This document shows positions 40,406 through 55,293 of a DNA stretch of 64,000 nt, in pieces. Below the pieces are notes generated by a model. The model saw only the letters and a list, made by a program, of their open reading frames with translations, made no database searches and was not told the origin of the DNA. The position numbers and the translations under genes are program-made. Source of the stretch: Sinohyriopsis cumingii (lineage: Eukaryota > Mollusca > Bivalvia > Unionida > Unionidae). The stretch lies in NCBI GenBank assembly GCA_028554795.2, contig CM068839.1, forward strand, positions 85,829,540 to 85,893,539. The letters run 5' to 3'. Numbering within the stretch: position 1 is the stretch's first letter; each line of letters opens with the position of its first letter.

Positions 40406-42525
40406 AAATAAAACCCTGAACTTCTTATATACAGGTCATTATAACTTAAATTTCTGTAAATAAGATGAAATATATGTATTGAAACATTACATCATGAGTA
40501 GATATGGATGTAAGAGCATTAAATTAAGGTAATCATCATAAAATTAGGAAAATATACTAAGTTTATACTGAAAATGTTGATAAACTGAATAAGTATGTGA
40601 AATACTTCAATTAAACCACCTTGCTTGAAACTTATAAGGCTTTTGTTGTTCATTAGGAGAATGGATCAGGAGCAATACCTGGTAGTATTAAAACTGTTGA
40701 GTTAAGTCCCTTCTTCTACTATGATTAAGTGCAATCAAATCTATAGGAAGTGTATGTTTGGAATACCTAACTATGTCAGATTCAAGATATGGAGGTAATA
40801 AGGATATGATTTATGGCACAGTGAATCACATTTGACAAGACTGAAAAAATGACACCGGTTCTTAAGGTCTCACTGGACAGTTTATCTGGTGAATTTTCAT
40901 CCGACGATGACCAATTACAGAAAAGTGAGAATAATTTTACACTGAAGATACAAATAAAAACAAACTAATGATTTTTGTAGAAAGCATACATGTGAGATTT
41001 TGACTGCAGTAATCAGGTTAATTCCTGATGCAACTGGTGGTTTTTATACTGAACCAACACTGCCACCAACCCCTAAATTTTACATTCATTTTTGACAAGA
41101 AATAGCTATTTTGAATATTTTTCTGTGACAAGGCAGCTAAAAGAATCAGTATGTGCCTTATGCATGAATAAAGTTCACTAGTACTATAACAAATTAGCAT
41201 ACTTTTCATCACCCCTCAACGATCTAGATTTTTAGATATTTACCTCTGTAGCAGACACACAAAAATACGTAGCCCGAGTTACGCATTTGATCTCCAATGC
41301 AAATCTAACTGTGACAGGCAGTCACCAACAAGCCAACCTATTTCCAAGCCTAACTCAAAGTAAATCTGAACCACATTATAGATTTAGCTTATGTGTGAAT
41401 TTATAAATGCTAGGCTTGTGATAATTAGGTTCATGCCTTCTACCTTAAAAATTAAGGGGGTGTCAAAATATGAAACTATCCAGTGAGACCTTAAGAATTC
41501 AAATAGCAGTCTGATTAAGGGAAAATCTTCTTATTTTCAAAACTTTGACCAATTCTAAATAAAACGCAACCTTCAGAAGTTTGAAATTCAAAATTGTTTG
41601 TTTCCTATGATTTATTGAATTTATTGATGACCAAAAGCTATCAAGCAGAGCAACAGCTATGAGACAGCTTCATACTTCATGTATTACTTTCACCTCTGAA
41701 ACATACAATTTCTTTATATTATGTCAGTTTCATCATTTTTCATAGCTAATACACCCTGTCTTGTTAGTGCCTGGTGATATCAGAGATATCTGAGAGCACA
41801 AATAATACAACTCTTCATGCAATCTGAAATAGTAGTGAATAAAAGATGTAAAGAAGCCAAGCTGAATTTCTTGTACAATGGCTGCAGAATGTACATGCCA
41901 AGTACTTGAAAGAATAATAACGATGCACGGCATATATAAACTGACCAGAACTCTCTCACTGATTTCATGAAGAAGGTCAAATCTATTTTAGAATAGAGAA
42001 ATCCAAGGTAGACTTAAGGGAGGCAACTCATCAGGTAACATCAAATGTATGGACCAATCTTTGTAAACTGAACCACATCAGTTGGGAAACTTAAACAATG
42101 AAATTCTATACCCATATTTATCCCATCTGTTGATAAAACAATATGCATGGATAATGTATTTTAAGAACACTAAGAAGGACACCTCTAAATCATTTTCATA
42201 CTGGCCGGCACATAATGTTGTTGAAGTTGCTGCTATTTAGAAGTGTGTTTTGCTAGTGATTGTCACCTGCATAGAACTGAATCTAAAGCAAATAGAAAAT
42301 CATGCAAAGTAAAAAAGGGGAGGAGAAAAAACACAATGTAAAAAAGGGACATCCATTTAATATAACTCACCAAAAACTTCAATGAAACTGGTGCAGATAT
42401 ATTTGTTCCTGTGAAAGCTCCACAACAATTGGCATGTCTGACTCCCAATAAATTGTTGATGTTGTCCTGCTGTTAGCAATATCACTTCAGCAGGTGTGCT
42501 CCCATACACCTTGAGGCCTACAACA
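40406..42525. repeat. array unit 12, 2,120 bp
   Basis: Same markers as unit 11. MITE 40866-41490, exon 42371-42517. Confidence 0.97.
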
Positions 42526-44669
42526 AAATAAAACCCTGAACTTCTTATATACAGGTCATTATAACTTAAATTTCTGTAAATAAGATGAAATATATGTATT
42601 GAAACATTACATCATGAGTAGATATGGATGTAAGAGCATTAAATTAAGGTAATCATCATAAAATTAGGAAAATATACTAAGTTTATACTGAAAATGTTGA
42701 TAAACTGAATAAGTATGTGAAATACTTCAATTAAACCACCTTGCTTGAAACTTATAAGGCTTTTGTTGTTCATTAGGAGAATGGATCAGGAGCAATACCT
42801 GGTAGTATTAAAACTGTTGAGTTAAGTCCCTTCTTCTACTATGATTAAGTGCAATCAAATCTATAGGAAGTGTATGTTTGGAATACCTAACTATGTCAGA
42901 TTCAAGATATGGAGGTAATAAGGATATGATTTATGGCACAGTGAATCACATTTGACAAGACTGAAAAAATGACACCGGTTCTTAAGGTCTCACTGGACAG
43001 TTTATCTGGTGAATTTTCATCCGACGATGACCAATTACAGAAAAGTGAGAATAATTTTACACTGAAGATACAAATAAAAACAAACTAATGATTTTTGTAG
43101 AAAGCATACATGTGAGATTTTGACTGCAGTAATCAGGTTAATTCCTGATGCAACTGGTGGTTTTTATACTGAACCAACACTGCCACCAACCCCTAAATTT
43201 TACATTCATTTTTGACAAGAAATAGCTATTTTGAATATTTTTCTGTGACAAGGCAGCTAAAAGAATCAGTATGTGCCTTATGCATGAATAAAGTTCACTA
43301 GTACTATAACAAATTAGCATACTTTTCATCACCCCTCAACCATCTAGATTTTTAGATATTTACCTCTGTAGCAGACACACAAAAATACGTAAGCCAAGTC
43401 GACAGCTCATTTGCAGCCCGAGTTACGCATTTGATCTCCAATGCAAATCTAACTGTGACAGGCAGTCACCAACAAGCCAACCTATTTCCAAGCCTAACTC
43501 AAAGTAAATCTGAACCACATTATAGATTTAGCTTATGTGTGAATTTATAAATGCTAGGCTTGTGATAATTAGGTTCATGCCTTCTACCTTAAAAATTAGG
43601 GGGGTGTCAAAATATGAAACTATCCAGTGAGACCTTAAGAATTCAAATAGCAGTCTGATTAAGGGAAAATCTTCTTATTTTCAAAACTTTGACCAATTCT
43701 AAATAAAACGCAACCTTCAGAAGTTTGAAATTCAAAATTGTTTGTTTCCTATGGTTTATTGAATTTATTGATGACCAAAAGCTATCAAGCAGAGCAACAG
43801 CTATGAGACAGCTTCATACTTCATGTATTACTTTCACCTCTGAAACATACAATTTCTTTATATTATGTCAGTTTCATCATTTTTCATAGCTAATACACCC
43901 TGTCTTGTTAGTGTCTGGTGATATCAGAGATATCTGAGAGCACAAATAATACAACTCTTCATGCAATCTGAAATAGTAGTGAATAAAAGATGTAAAGAAG
44001 CCAAGCTGAATTTCTTGTACAATGGCTGCAGAATGTACATGCCAAGTACTTGAAAGAATAATAACGATGCACGGCATATATAAACTGACCAGAACTCTCT
44101 CACTGATTTCATGAAGAAGGTCAAATCTATTTTAGAATAGAGAAATCCAAGGTAGACTTAAGGGAGGCAACTCATCAGGTAACATCAAATGTATGGACCA
44201 ATCTTTGTAAACTGAACCACATCAGTTGGGAAACTTAAACAATGAAATTCTATACCCATATTTATCCCATCTGTTGATAAAACAATATGCATGGATAATG
44301 TATTTTAAGAACACTAAGAAGGACACCTCTAAATCATTTTCATACTGGCCGGCACATAATGTTGTTGAAGTTGCTACTATTTAGAAGTGTGTTTTGCTAG
44401 TGATTGTCACCTGCATAGAACTGAATCTAAAGCAAATAGAAAATCATGCAAAGTAAAAAAGGGGAGGAGAAAAAACACAATGTAAAAAAGGGACATCCAT
44501 TTAATATAACTCACCAAAAACTTCAATGAAACTGGTGCAGATATATTTGTTCCTGTGAAAGCTCCACAACAATTGGCATGTCTGACTCCCAATAAATTGT
44601 TGATGTTGTCCTGCTGTTAGCAATATCACTTCAGCAGGTGTGCTCCCATACACCTTGAGGCCTACAACA
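42526..44669. repeat. array unit 13, long variant, 2,144 bp
   Basis: Has the 24-bp segment near 43391 but C at 816, with the G-A combination and a private C to T in GTGTCTGG near 43914. MITE 42986-43634, exon 44515-44661. Confidence 0.97.
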
Positions 44670-46813
44670 AAATAAAACCCTGAACTTCTTATATACAGGT
44701 CATTATAACTTAAATTTCTGTAAATAAGATGAAATATATGTATTGAAACATTACATCATGAGTAGATATGGATGTAAGAGCATTAAATTAAGGTAATCAT
44801 CATAAAATTAGGAAAATATACTAAGTTTATACTGAAAATGTTGATAAACTGAATAAGTATGTGAAATACTTCAATTAAACCACCTTGCTTGAAACTTATA
44901 AGGCTTTTGTTGTTCATTAGGAGAATGGATCAGGAGCAATACCTGGTAGTATTAAAACTGTTGAGTTAAGTCCCTTCTTCTACTATGATTAAGTGCAATC
45001 AAATCTATAGGAAGTGTATGTTTGGAATACCTAACTATGTCAGATTCAAGATATGGAGGTAATAAGGATATGATTTATGGCACAGTGAATCACATTTGAC
45101 AAGACTGAAAAAATGACACCGGTTCTTAAGGTCTCACTGGACAGTTTATCTGGTGAATTTTCATCCGACGATGACCAATTACAGAAAAGTGAGAATAATT
45201 TTACACTGAAGATACAAATAAAAACAAACTAATGATTTTTGTAGAAAGCATACATGTGAGATTTTGACTGCAGTAATCAGGTTAATTCCTGATGCAACTG
45301 GTGGTTTTTATACTGAACCAACACTGCCACCAACCCTTAAATTTTACATTCATTTTTGACAAGAAATAGCTATTTTGAATATTTTTCTGTGACAAGGCAG
45401 CTAAAAGAATCAGTATGTGCCTTATGCATGAATAAAGTTCACTAGTACTATAACAAATTAGCATACTTTTCATCACCCCTCAACGATCTAGATTTTTAGA
45501 TATTTACCTCTGTAGCAGACACACAAAAATACGTAAGCCAAGTCGACAGCTCATTTGCAGCCCGAGTTACGCATTTGATCTCCAATGCAAATCTAACTGT
45601 GACAGGCAGTCACCAACAAGCCAACCTATTTCCAAGCCTAACTCAAAGTAAATCTGAACCACATTATAGATTTAGCTTATGTGTGAATTTATAAATGCTA
45701 GGCTTGTGATAATTAGGTTCATGCCTTCTACCTTAAAAATTAGGGGGGTGTCAAAATATGAAACTATCCAGTGAGACCTTAAGAATTCAAATAGCAGTCT
45801 GATTAAGGGAAAATCTTCTTATTTTCAAAACTTTGACCAATTCTAAATAAAACGCAACCTTCAGAAGTTTGAAATTCAAAATTGTTTGTTTCCTATGATT
45901 TATTGAATTTATTGATGACCAAAAGCTATCAAGCAGAGCAACAGCTATGAGACAGCTTCATACTTCATGTATTACTTTCACCTCTGAAACATACAATTTC
46001 TTTATATTATGTCAGTTTCATCATTTTTCATAGCTAATACACCCTGTCTTGTTAGTGCCTGGTGATATCAGAGATATCTGAGAGCACAAATAATACAACT
46101 CTTCATGCAATCTGAAATAGTAGTGAATAAAAGATGTAAAGAAGCCAAGCTGAATTTCTTGTACAATGGCTGCAGAATGTACATGCCAAGTACTTGAAAG
46201 AATAATAACGATGCACGGCATATATAAACTGACCAGAACTCTCTCACTGATTTCATGAAGAAGGTCAAATCTATTTTAGAATAGAGAAATCCAAGGTAGA
46301 CTTAAGGGAGGCAACTCATCAGGTAACATCAAATGTATGGACCAATCTTTGTAAACTGAACCACATCAGTTGGGAAACTTAAACAATGAAATTCTATACC
46401 CATATTTATCCCATCTGTTGATAAAACAATATGCATGGATAATGTATTTTAAGAACACTAAGAAGGACACCTCTAAATCATTTTCATACTGGCCGGCACA
46501 TAATGTTGTTGAAGTTGCTGCTATTTAGAAGTGTGTTTTGCTAGTGATTGTCACCTGCATAGAACTGAATCTAAAGCAAATAGAAAATCATGCAAAGTAA
46601 AAAAGGGGAGGAGAAAAAACACAATGTAAAAAAGGGACATCCATTTAATATAACTCACCAAAAACTTCAATGAAACTGGTGCAGATATATTTGTTCCTGT
46701 GAAAGCTCCACAACAATTGGCATGTCTGACTCCCAATAAATTGTTGATGTTGTCCTGCTGTTAGCAATATCACTTCAGCAGGTGTGCTCCCATACACCTT
46801 GAGGCCTACAACA
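44670..46813. repeat. array unit 14, long variant, 2,144 bp
   Basis: Has the 24-bp segment near 45535 and G at 816, A at 1205, G at 1827, plus a private C to T in AACCCTTAAA near 45338. MITE 45130-45778, exon 46659-46805. Confidence 0.97.
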
Positions 46814-48933
46814 AAATAAAACCCTGAACTTCTTATATACAGGTCATTATAACTTAAATTTCTGTAAATAAGATGAAATATATGTATTGAAACATTACAT
46901 CATGAGTAGATATGGATGTAAGAGCATTAAATTAAGGTAATCATCATAAAATTAGGAAAATATACTAAGTTTATACTGAAAATGTTGATAAACTGAATAA
47001 GTATGTGAAATACTTCAATTAAACCACCTTGCTTGAAACTTATAAGGCTTTTGTTGTTCATTAGGAGAATGGATCAGGAGCAATACCTGGTAGTATTAAA
47101 ACTGTTGAGTTAAGTCCCTTCTTCTACTATGATTAAGTGCAATCAAATCTATAGGAAGTGTATGTTTGGAATACCTAACTATGTCAGATTCAAGATATGG
47201 AGGTAATAAGGATATGATTTATGGCACAGTGAATCACATTTGACAAGACTGAAAAAATGACACCGGTTCTTAAGGTCTCACTGGACAGTTTATCTGGTGA
47301 ATTTTCATCCGACGATGACCAATTACAGAAAAGTGAGAATAATTTTACACTGAAGATACAAATAAAAACAAACTAATGATTTTTGTAGAAAGCATACATG
47401 TGAGATTTTGACTGCAGTAATCAGGTTAATTCCTGATGCAACTGGTGGTTTTTATACTGAACCAACACTGCCACCAACCCCTAAATTTTACATTCATTTT
47501 TGACAAGAAATAGCTATTTTGAATATTTTTCTGTGACAAGGCAGCTAAAAGAATCAGTATGTGCCTTATGCATGAATAAAGTTCACTAGTACTATAACAA
47601 ATTAGCATACTTTTCATCACCCCTCAACCATCTAGATTTTTAGATATTTACCTCTGTAGCAGACACACAAAAATACGTAGCCCGAGTTACGCATTTGATC
47701 TCCAATGCAAATCTAACTGTGACAGGCAGTCACCAACAAGCCAACCTATTTCCAAGCCTAACTCAAAGTAAATCTGAACCACATTATAGATTTAGCTTAT
47801 GTGTGAATTTATAAATGCTAGGCTTGTGATAATTAGGTTCATGCCTTCTACCTTAAAAATTAGGGGGGTGTCAAAATATGAAACTATCCAGTGAGACCTT
47901 AAGAATTCAAATAGCAGTCTGATTAAGGGAAAATCTTCTTATTTTCAAAACTTTGACCAATTCTAAATAAAACGCAACCTTCAGAAGTTTGAAATTCAAA
48001 ATTGTTTGTTTCCTATGATTTATTGAATTTATTGATGACCAAAAGCTATCAAGCAGAGCAACAGCTATGAGACAGCTTCATACTTCATGTATTACTTTCA
48101 CCTCTGAAACATACAATTTCTTTATATTATGTCAGTTTCATCATTTTTCATAGCTAATACACCCTGTCTTGTTAGTGCCTGGTGATATCAGAGATATCTG
48201 AGAGCACAAATAATACAACTCTTCATGCAATCTGAAATAGTAGTGAATAAAAGATGTAAAGAAGCCAAGCTGAATTTCTTGTACAATGGCTGCAGAATGT
48301 ACATGCCAAGTACTTGAAAGAATAATAACGATGCACGGCATATATAAACTGACCAGAACTCTCTCACTGATTTCATGAAGAAGGTCAAATCTATTTTAGA
48401 ATAGAGAAATCCAAGGTAGACTTAAGGGAGGCAACTCATCAGGTAACATCAAATGTATGGACCAATCTTTGTAAACTGAACCACATCAGTTGGGAAACTT
48501 AAACAATGAAATTCTATACCCATATTTATCCCATCTGTTGATAAAACAATATGCATGGATAATGTATTTTAAGAACACTAAGAAGGACACCTCTAAATCA
48601 TTTTCATACTGGCCGGCACATAATGTTGTTGAAGTTGCTGCTATTTAGAAGTGTGTTTTGCTAGTGATTGTCACCTGCATAGAACTGAATCTAAAGCAAA
48701 TAGAAAATCATGCAAAGTAAAAAAGGGGAGGAGAAAAAACACAATGTAAAAAAGGGACATCCATTTAATATAACTCACCAAAAACTTCAATGAAACTGGT
48801 GCAGATATATTTGTTCCTGTGAAAGCTCCACAACAATTGGCATGTCTGACTCCCAATAAATTGTTGATGTTGTCCTGCTGTTAGCAATATCACTTCAGCA
48901 GGTGTGCTCCCATACACCTTGAGGCCTACAACA
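46814..48933. repeat. array unit 15, 2,120 bp
   Basis: A at 1205 with G at 1827, C at 816, no private change seen. MITE 47274-47898, exon 48779-48925. Confidence 0.97.
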
Positions 48934-51053
48934 AAATAAAACCCTGAACTTCTTATATACAGGTCATTATAACTTAAATTTCTGTAAATAAGATGAAATA
49001 TATGTATTGAAACATTACATCATGAGTAGATATGGATGTAAGAGCATTAAATTAAGGTAATCATCATAAAATTAGGAAAATATACTAAGTTTATACTGAA
49101 AATGTTGATAAACTGAATAAGTATGTGAAATACTTCAATTAAACCACCTTGCTTGAAACTTATAAGGCTTTTGTTGTTCATTAGGAGAATGGATCAGGAG
49201 CAATACCTGGTAGTATTAAAACTGTTGAGTTAAGTCCCTTCTTCTACTATGATTAAGTGCAATCAAATCTATAGGAAGTGTATGTTTGGAATACCTAACT
49301 ATGTCAGATTCAAGATATGGAGGTAATAAGGATATGATTTATGGCACAGTGAATCACATTTGACAAGACTGAAAAAATGACACCGGTTCTTAAGGTCTCA
49401 CTGGACAGTTTATCTGGTGAATTTTCATCCGACGATGACCAATTACAGAAAAGTGAGAATAATTTTACACTGAAGATACAAATAAAAACAAACTAATGAT
49501 TTTTGTAGAAAGCATACATGTGAGATTTTGACTGCAGTAATCAGGTTAATTCCTGATGCAACTGGTGGTTTTTATACTGAACCAACACTGCCACCAACCC
49601 CTAAATTTTACATTCATTTTTGACAAGAAATAGCTATTTTGAATATTTTTCTGTGACAAGGCAGCTAAAAGAATCAGTATGTGCCTTATGCATGAATAAA
49701 GTTCACTAGTACTATAACAAATTAGCATACTTTTCATCACCCCTCAACCATCTAGATTTTTAGATATTTACCTCTGTAGCAGACACACAAAAATACGTAG
49801 CCCGAGTTACGCATTTGATCTCCAATGCAAATCTAACTGTGACAGGCAGTCACCAACAAGCCAACCTATTTCCAAGCCTAACTCAAAGTAAATCTGAACC
49901 ACATTATAGATTTAGCTTATGTGTGAATTTATAAATGCTAGGCTTGTGATAATTAGGTTCATGCCTTCTACCTTAAAAATTAGGGGGGTGTCAAAATATG
50001 AAACTATCCAGTGAGACCTTAAGAATTCAAATAGCAGTCTGATTAAGGGAAAATCTTCTTATTTTCAAAACTTTGACCAATTCTAAATAAAACGCAACCT
50101 TCAGAAGTTTGAAATTCAAAATTGTTTGTTTCCTATGATTTATTGAATTTATTGATGACCAAAAGCTATCAAGCAGAGCAACAGCTATGAGACAGCTTCA
50201 TACTTCATGTATTACTTTCACCTCTGAAACATACAATTTCTTTATATTATGTCAGTTTCATCATTTTTCATAGCTAATACACCCTGTCTTGTTAGTGCCT
50301 GGTGATATCAGAGATATCTGAGAGCACAAATAATACAACTCTTCATGCAATCTGAAATAGTAGTGAATAAAAGATGTAAAGAAGCCAAGCTGAATTTCTT
50401 GTACAATGGCTGCAGAATGTACATGCCAAGTACTTGAAAGAATAATAACGATGCACGGCATATATAAACTGACCAGAACTCTCTCACTGATTTCATGAAG
50501 AAGGTCAAATCTATTTTAGAATAGAGAAATCCAAGGTAGACTTAAGGGAGGCAACTCATCAGGTAACATCAAATGTATGGACCAATCTTTGTAACCTGAA
50601 CCACATCAGTTGGGAAACTTAAACAATGAAATTCTATACCCATATTTATCCCATCTGTTGATAAAACAATATGCATGGATAATGTATTTTAAGAACACTA
50701 AGAAGGACACCTCTAAATCATTTTCATACTGGCCGGCACATAATGTTGTTGAAGTTGCTGCTATTTAGAAGTGTGTTTTGCTAGTGATTGTCACCTGCAT
50801 AGAACTGAATCTAAAGCAAATAGAAAATCATGCAAAGTAAAAAAGGGGAGGAGAAAAAACACAATGTAAAAAAGGGACATCCATTTAATATAACTCACCA
50901 AAAACTTCAATGAAACTGGTGCAGATATATTTGTTCCTGTGAAAGCTCCACAACAATTGGCATGTCTGACTCCCAATAAATTGTTGATGTTGTCCTGCTG
51001 TTAGCAATATCACTTCAGCAGGTGTGCTCCCATACACCTTGAGGCCTACAACA
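48934..51053. repeat. array unit 16, 2,120 bp
   Basis: As unit 15 plus a private A to C in GTAACCTGAACC near 50595. MITE 49394-50018, exon 50899-51045. Confidence 0.97.
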
Positions 51054-53173
51054 AAATAAAACCCTGAACTTCTTATATACAGGTCATTATAACTTAAATT
51101 TCTGTAAATAAGATGAAATATATGTATTGAAACATTACATCATGAGTAGATATGGATGTAAGAGCATTAAATTAAGGTAATCATCATAAAATTAGGAAAA
51201 TATACTAAGTTTATACTGAAAATGTTGATAAACTGAATAAGTATGTGAAATACTTCAATTAAACCACCTTGCTTGAAACTTATAAGGCTTTTGTTGTTCA
51301 TTAGGAGAATGGATCAGGAGCAATACCTGGTAGTATTAAAACTGTTGAGTTAAGTCCCTTCTTCTACTATGATTAAGTGCAATCAAATCTATAGGAAGTG
51401 TATGTTTGGAATACCTAACTATGTCAGATTCAAGATATGGAGGTAATAAGGATATGATTTATGGCACAGTGAATCACATTTGACAAGACTGAAAAAATGA
51501 CACCGGTTCTTAAGGTCTCACTGGACAGTTTATCTGGTGAATTTTCATCCGACGATGACCAATTACAGAAAAGTGAGAATAATTTTACACTGAAGATACA
51601 AATAAAAACAAACTAATGATTTTTGTAGAAAGCATACATGTGAGATTTTGACTGCAGTAATCAGGTTAATTCCTGATGCAACTGGTGGTTTTTATACTGA
51701 ACCAACACTGCCACCAACCCCTAAATTTTACATTCATTTTTGACAAGAAATAGCTATTTTGAATATTTTTCTGTGACAAGGCAGCTAAAAGAATCAGTAT
51801 GTGCCTTATGCATGAATAAAGTTCACTAGTACTATAACAAATTAGCATACTTTTCATCACCCCTCAACCATCTAGATTTTTAGATATTTACCTCTGTAGC
51901 AGACACACAAAAATACGTAGCCCGAGTTACGCATTTGATCTCCAATGCAAATCTAACTGTGACAGGCAGTCACCAACAAGCCAACCTATTTCCAAGCCTA
52001 ACTCAAAGTAAATCTGAACCACATTATAGATTTAGCTTATGTGTGAATTTATAAATGCTAGGCTTGTGATAATTAGGTTCATGCCTTCTACCTTAAAAAT
52101 TAGGGGGGTGTCAAAATATGAAACTATCCAGTGAGACCTTAAGAATTCAAATAGCAGTCTGATTAAGGGAAAATCTTCTTATTTTCAAAACTTTGACCAA
52201 TTCTAAATAAAACGCAACCTTCAGAAGTTTGAAATTCAAAATTGTTTGTTTCCTATGATTTATTGAATTTATTGATGACCAAAAGCTATCAAGCAGAGCA
52301 ACAGCTATGACACAGCTTCATACTTCATGTATTACTTTCACCTCTGAAACATACAATTTCTTTATATTATGTCAGTTTCATCATTTTTCATAGCTAATAC
52401 ACCCTGTCTTGTTAGTGCCTGGTGATATCAGAGATATCTGAGAGCACAAATAATACAACTCTTCATGCAATCTGAAATAGTAGTGAATAAAAGATGTAAA
52501 GAAGCCAAGCTGAATTTCTTGTACAATGGCTGCAGAATGTACATGCCAAGTACTTGAAAGAATAATAACGATGCACGGCATATATAAACTGACCAGAACT
52601 CTCTCACTGATTTCATGAAGAAGGTCAAATCTATTTTAGAATAGAGAAATCCAAGGTAGACTTAAGGGAGGCAACTCATCAGGTAACATCAAATGTATGG
52701 ACCAATCTTTGTAAACTGAACCACATCAGTTGGGAAACTTAAACAATGAAATTCTATACCCATATTTATCCCATCTGTTGATAAAACAATATGCATGGAT
52801 AATGTATTTTAAGAACACTAAGAAGGACACCTCTAAATCATTTTCATACTGGCCGGCACATAATGTTGTTGAAGTTGCTGCTATTTAGAAGTGTGTTTTG
52901 CTAGTGATTGTCACCTGCATAGAACTGAATCTAAAGCAAATAGAAAATCATGCAAAGTAAAAAAGGGGAGGAGAAAAAACACAATGTAAAAAAGGGACAT
53001 CCATTTAATATAACTCACCAAAAACTTCAATGAAACTGGTGCAGATATATTTGTTCCTGTGAAAGCTCCACAACAATTGGCATGTCTGACTCCCAATAAA
53101 TTGTTGATGTTGTCCTGCTGTTAGCAATATCACTTCAGCAGGTGTGCTCCCATACACCTTGAGGCCTACAACA
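51054..53173. repeat. array unit 17, 2,120 bp
   Basis: As unit 15 plus a private G to C in ATGACACAGC near 52311. MITE 51514-52138, exon 53019-53165. Confidence 0.97.
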
Positions 53174-55293
53174 AAATAAAACCCTGAACTTCTTATATAC
53201 AGGTCATTATAACTTAAATTTCTGTAAATAAGATGAAATATATGTATTGAAACATTACATCATGAGTAGATATGGATGTAAGAGCATTAAATTAAGGTAA
53301 TCATCATAAAATTAGGAAAATATACTAAGTTTATACTGAAAATGTTGATAAACTGAATAAGTATGTGAAATACTTCAATTAAACCACCTTGCTTGAAACT
53401 TATAAGGCTTTTGTTGTTCATTAGGAGAATGGATCAGGAGCAATACCTGGTAGTATTAAAACTGTTGAGTTAAGTCCCTTCTTCTACTATGATTAAGTGC
53501 AATCAAATCTATAGGAAGTGTATGTTTGGAATACCTAACTATGTCAGATTCAAGATATGGAGGTAATAAGGATATGATTTATGGCACAGTGAATCACATT
53601 TGACAAGACTGAAAAAATGACACCGGTTCTTAAGGTCTCACTGGACAGTTTATCTGGTGAATTTTCATCCGACGATGACCAATTACAGAAAAGTGAGAAT
53701 AATTTTACACTGAAGATACAAATAAAAACAAACTAATGATTTTTGTAGAAAGCATACATGTGAGATTTTGACTGCAGTAATCAGGTTAATTCCTGATGCA
53801 ACTGGTGGTTTTTATACTGAACCAACACTGCCACCAACCCCTAAATTTTACATTCATTTTTGACAAGAAATAGCTATTTTGAATATTTTTCTGTGACAAG
53901 GCAGCTAAAAGAATCAGTATGTGCCTTATGCATGAATAAAGTTCACTAGTACTATAACAAATTAGCATACTTTTCATCACCCCTCAACCATCTAGATTTT
54001 TAGATATTTACCTCTGTAGCAGACACACAAAAATACGTAGCCCGAGTTACGCATTTGATCTCCAATGCAAATCTAACTGTGACAGGCAGTCACCAACAAG
54101 CCAACCTATTTCCAAGCCTAACTCAAAGTAAATCTGAACCACATTATAGATTTAGCTTATGTGTGAATTTATAAATGCTAGGCTTGTGATAATTAGGTTC
54201 ATGCCTTCTACCTTAAAAATTAGGGGGGTGTCAAAATATGAAACTATCCAGTGAGACCTTAAGAATTCAAATAGCAGTCTGATTAAGGGAAAATCTTCTT
54301 ATTTTCAAAACTTTGACCAATTCTAAATAAAACGCAACCTTCAGAAGTTTGAAATTCAAAATTGTTTGTTTCCTATGATTTATTGAATTTATTGATGACC
54401 AAAAGCTATCAAGCAGAGCAACAGCTATGAGACAGCTTCATACTTCATGTATTACTTTCACCTCTGAAACATACAATTTCTTTATATTATGTCAGTTTCA
54501 TCATTTTTCATAGCTAATACACCCTGTCTTGTTAGTGCCTGGTGATATCAGAGATATCTGAGAGCACAAATAATACAACTCTTCATGCAATCTGAAATAG
54601 TAGTGAATAAAAGATGTAAAGAAGCCAAGCTGAATTTCTTGTACAATGGCTGCAGAATGTACATGCCAAGTACTTGAAAGAATAATAACGATGCACGGCA
54701 TATATAAACTGACCAGAACTCTCTCACTGATTTCATGAAGAAGATCAAATCTATTTTAGAATAGAGAAATCCAAGGTAGACTTAAGGGAGGCAACTCATC
54801 AGGTAACATCAAATGTATGGACCAATCTTTGTAAACTGAACCACATCAGTTGGGAAACTTAAACAATGAAATTCTATACCCATATTTATCCCATCTGTTG
54901 ATAAAACAATATGCATGGATAATGTATTTTAAGAACACTAAGAAGGACACCTCTAAATCATTTTCATACTGGCCGGCACATAATGTTGTTGAAGTTGCTG
55001 CTATTTAGAAGTGTGTTTTGCTAGTGATTGTCACCTGCATAGAACTGAATCTAAAGCAAATAGAAAATCATGCAAAGTAAAAAAGGGGAGGAGAAAAAAC
55101 ACAATGTAAAAAAGGGACATCCATTTAATATAACTCACCAAAAACTTCAATGAAACTGGTGCAGATATATTTGTTCCTGTGAAAGCTCCACAACAATTGG
55201 CATGTCTGACTCCCAATAAATTGTTGATGTTGTCCTGCTGTTAGCAATATCACTTCAGCAGGTGTGCTCCCATACACCTTGAGGCCTACAACA
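53174..55293. repeat. array unit 18, 2,120 bp
   Basis: A at 1205, G at 1827 and A at 1571 (AAGATCAAA at 54744), a change shared only with unit 20. MITE 53634-54258, exon 55139-55285. Confidence 0.97.
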
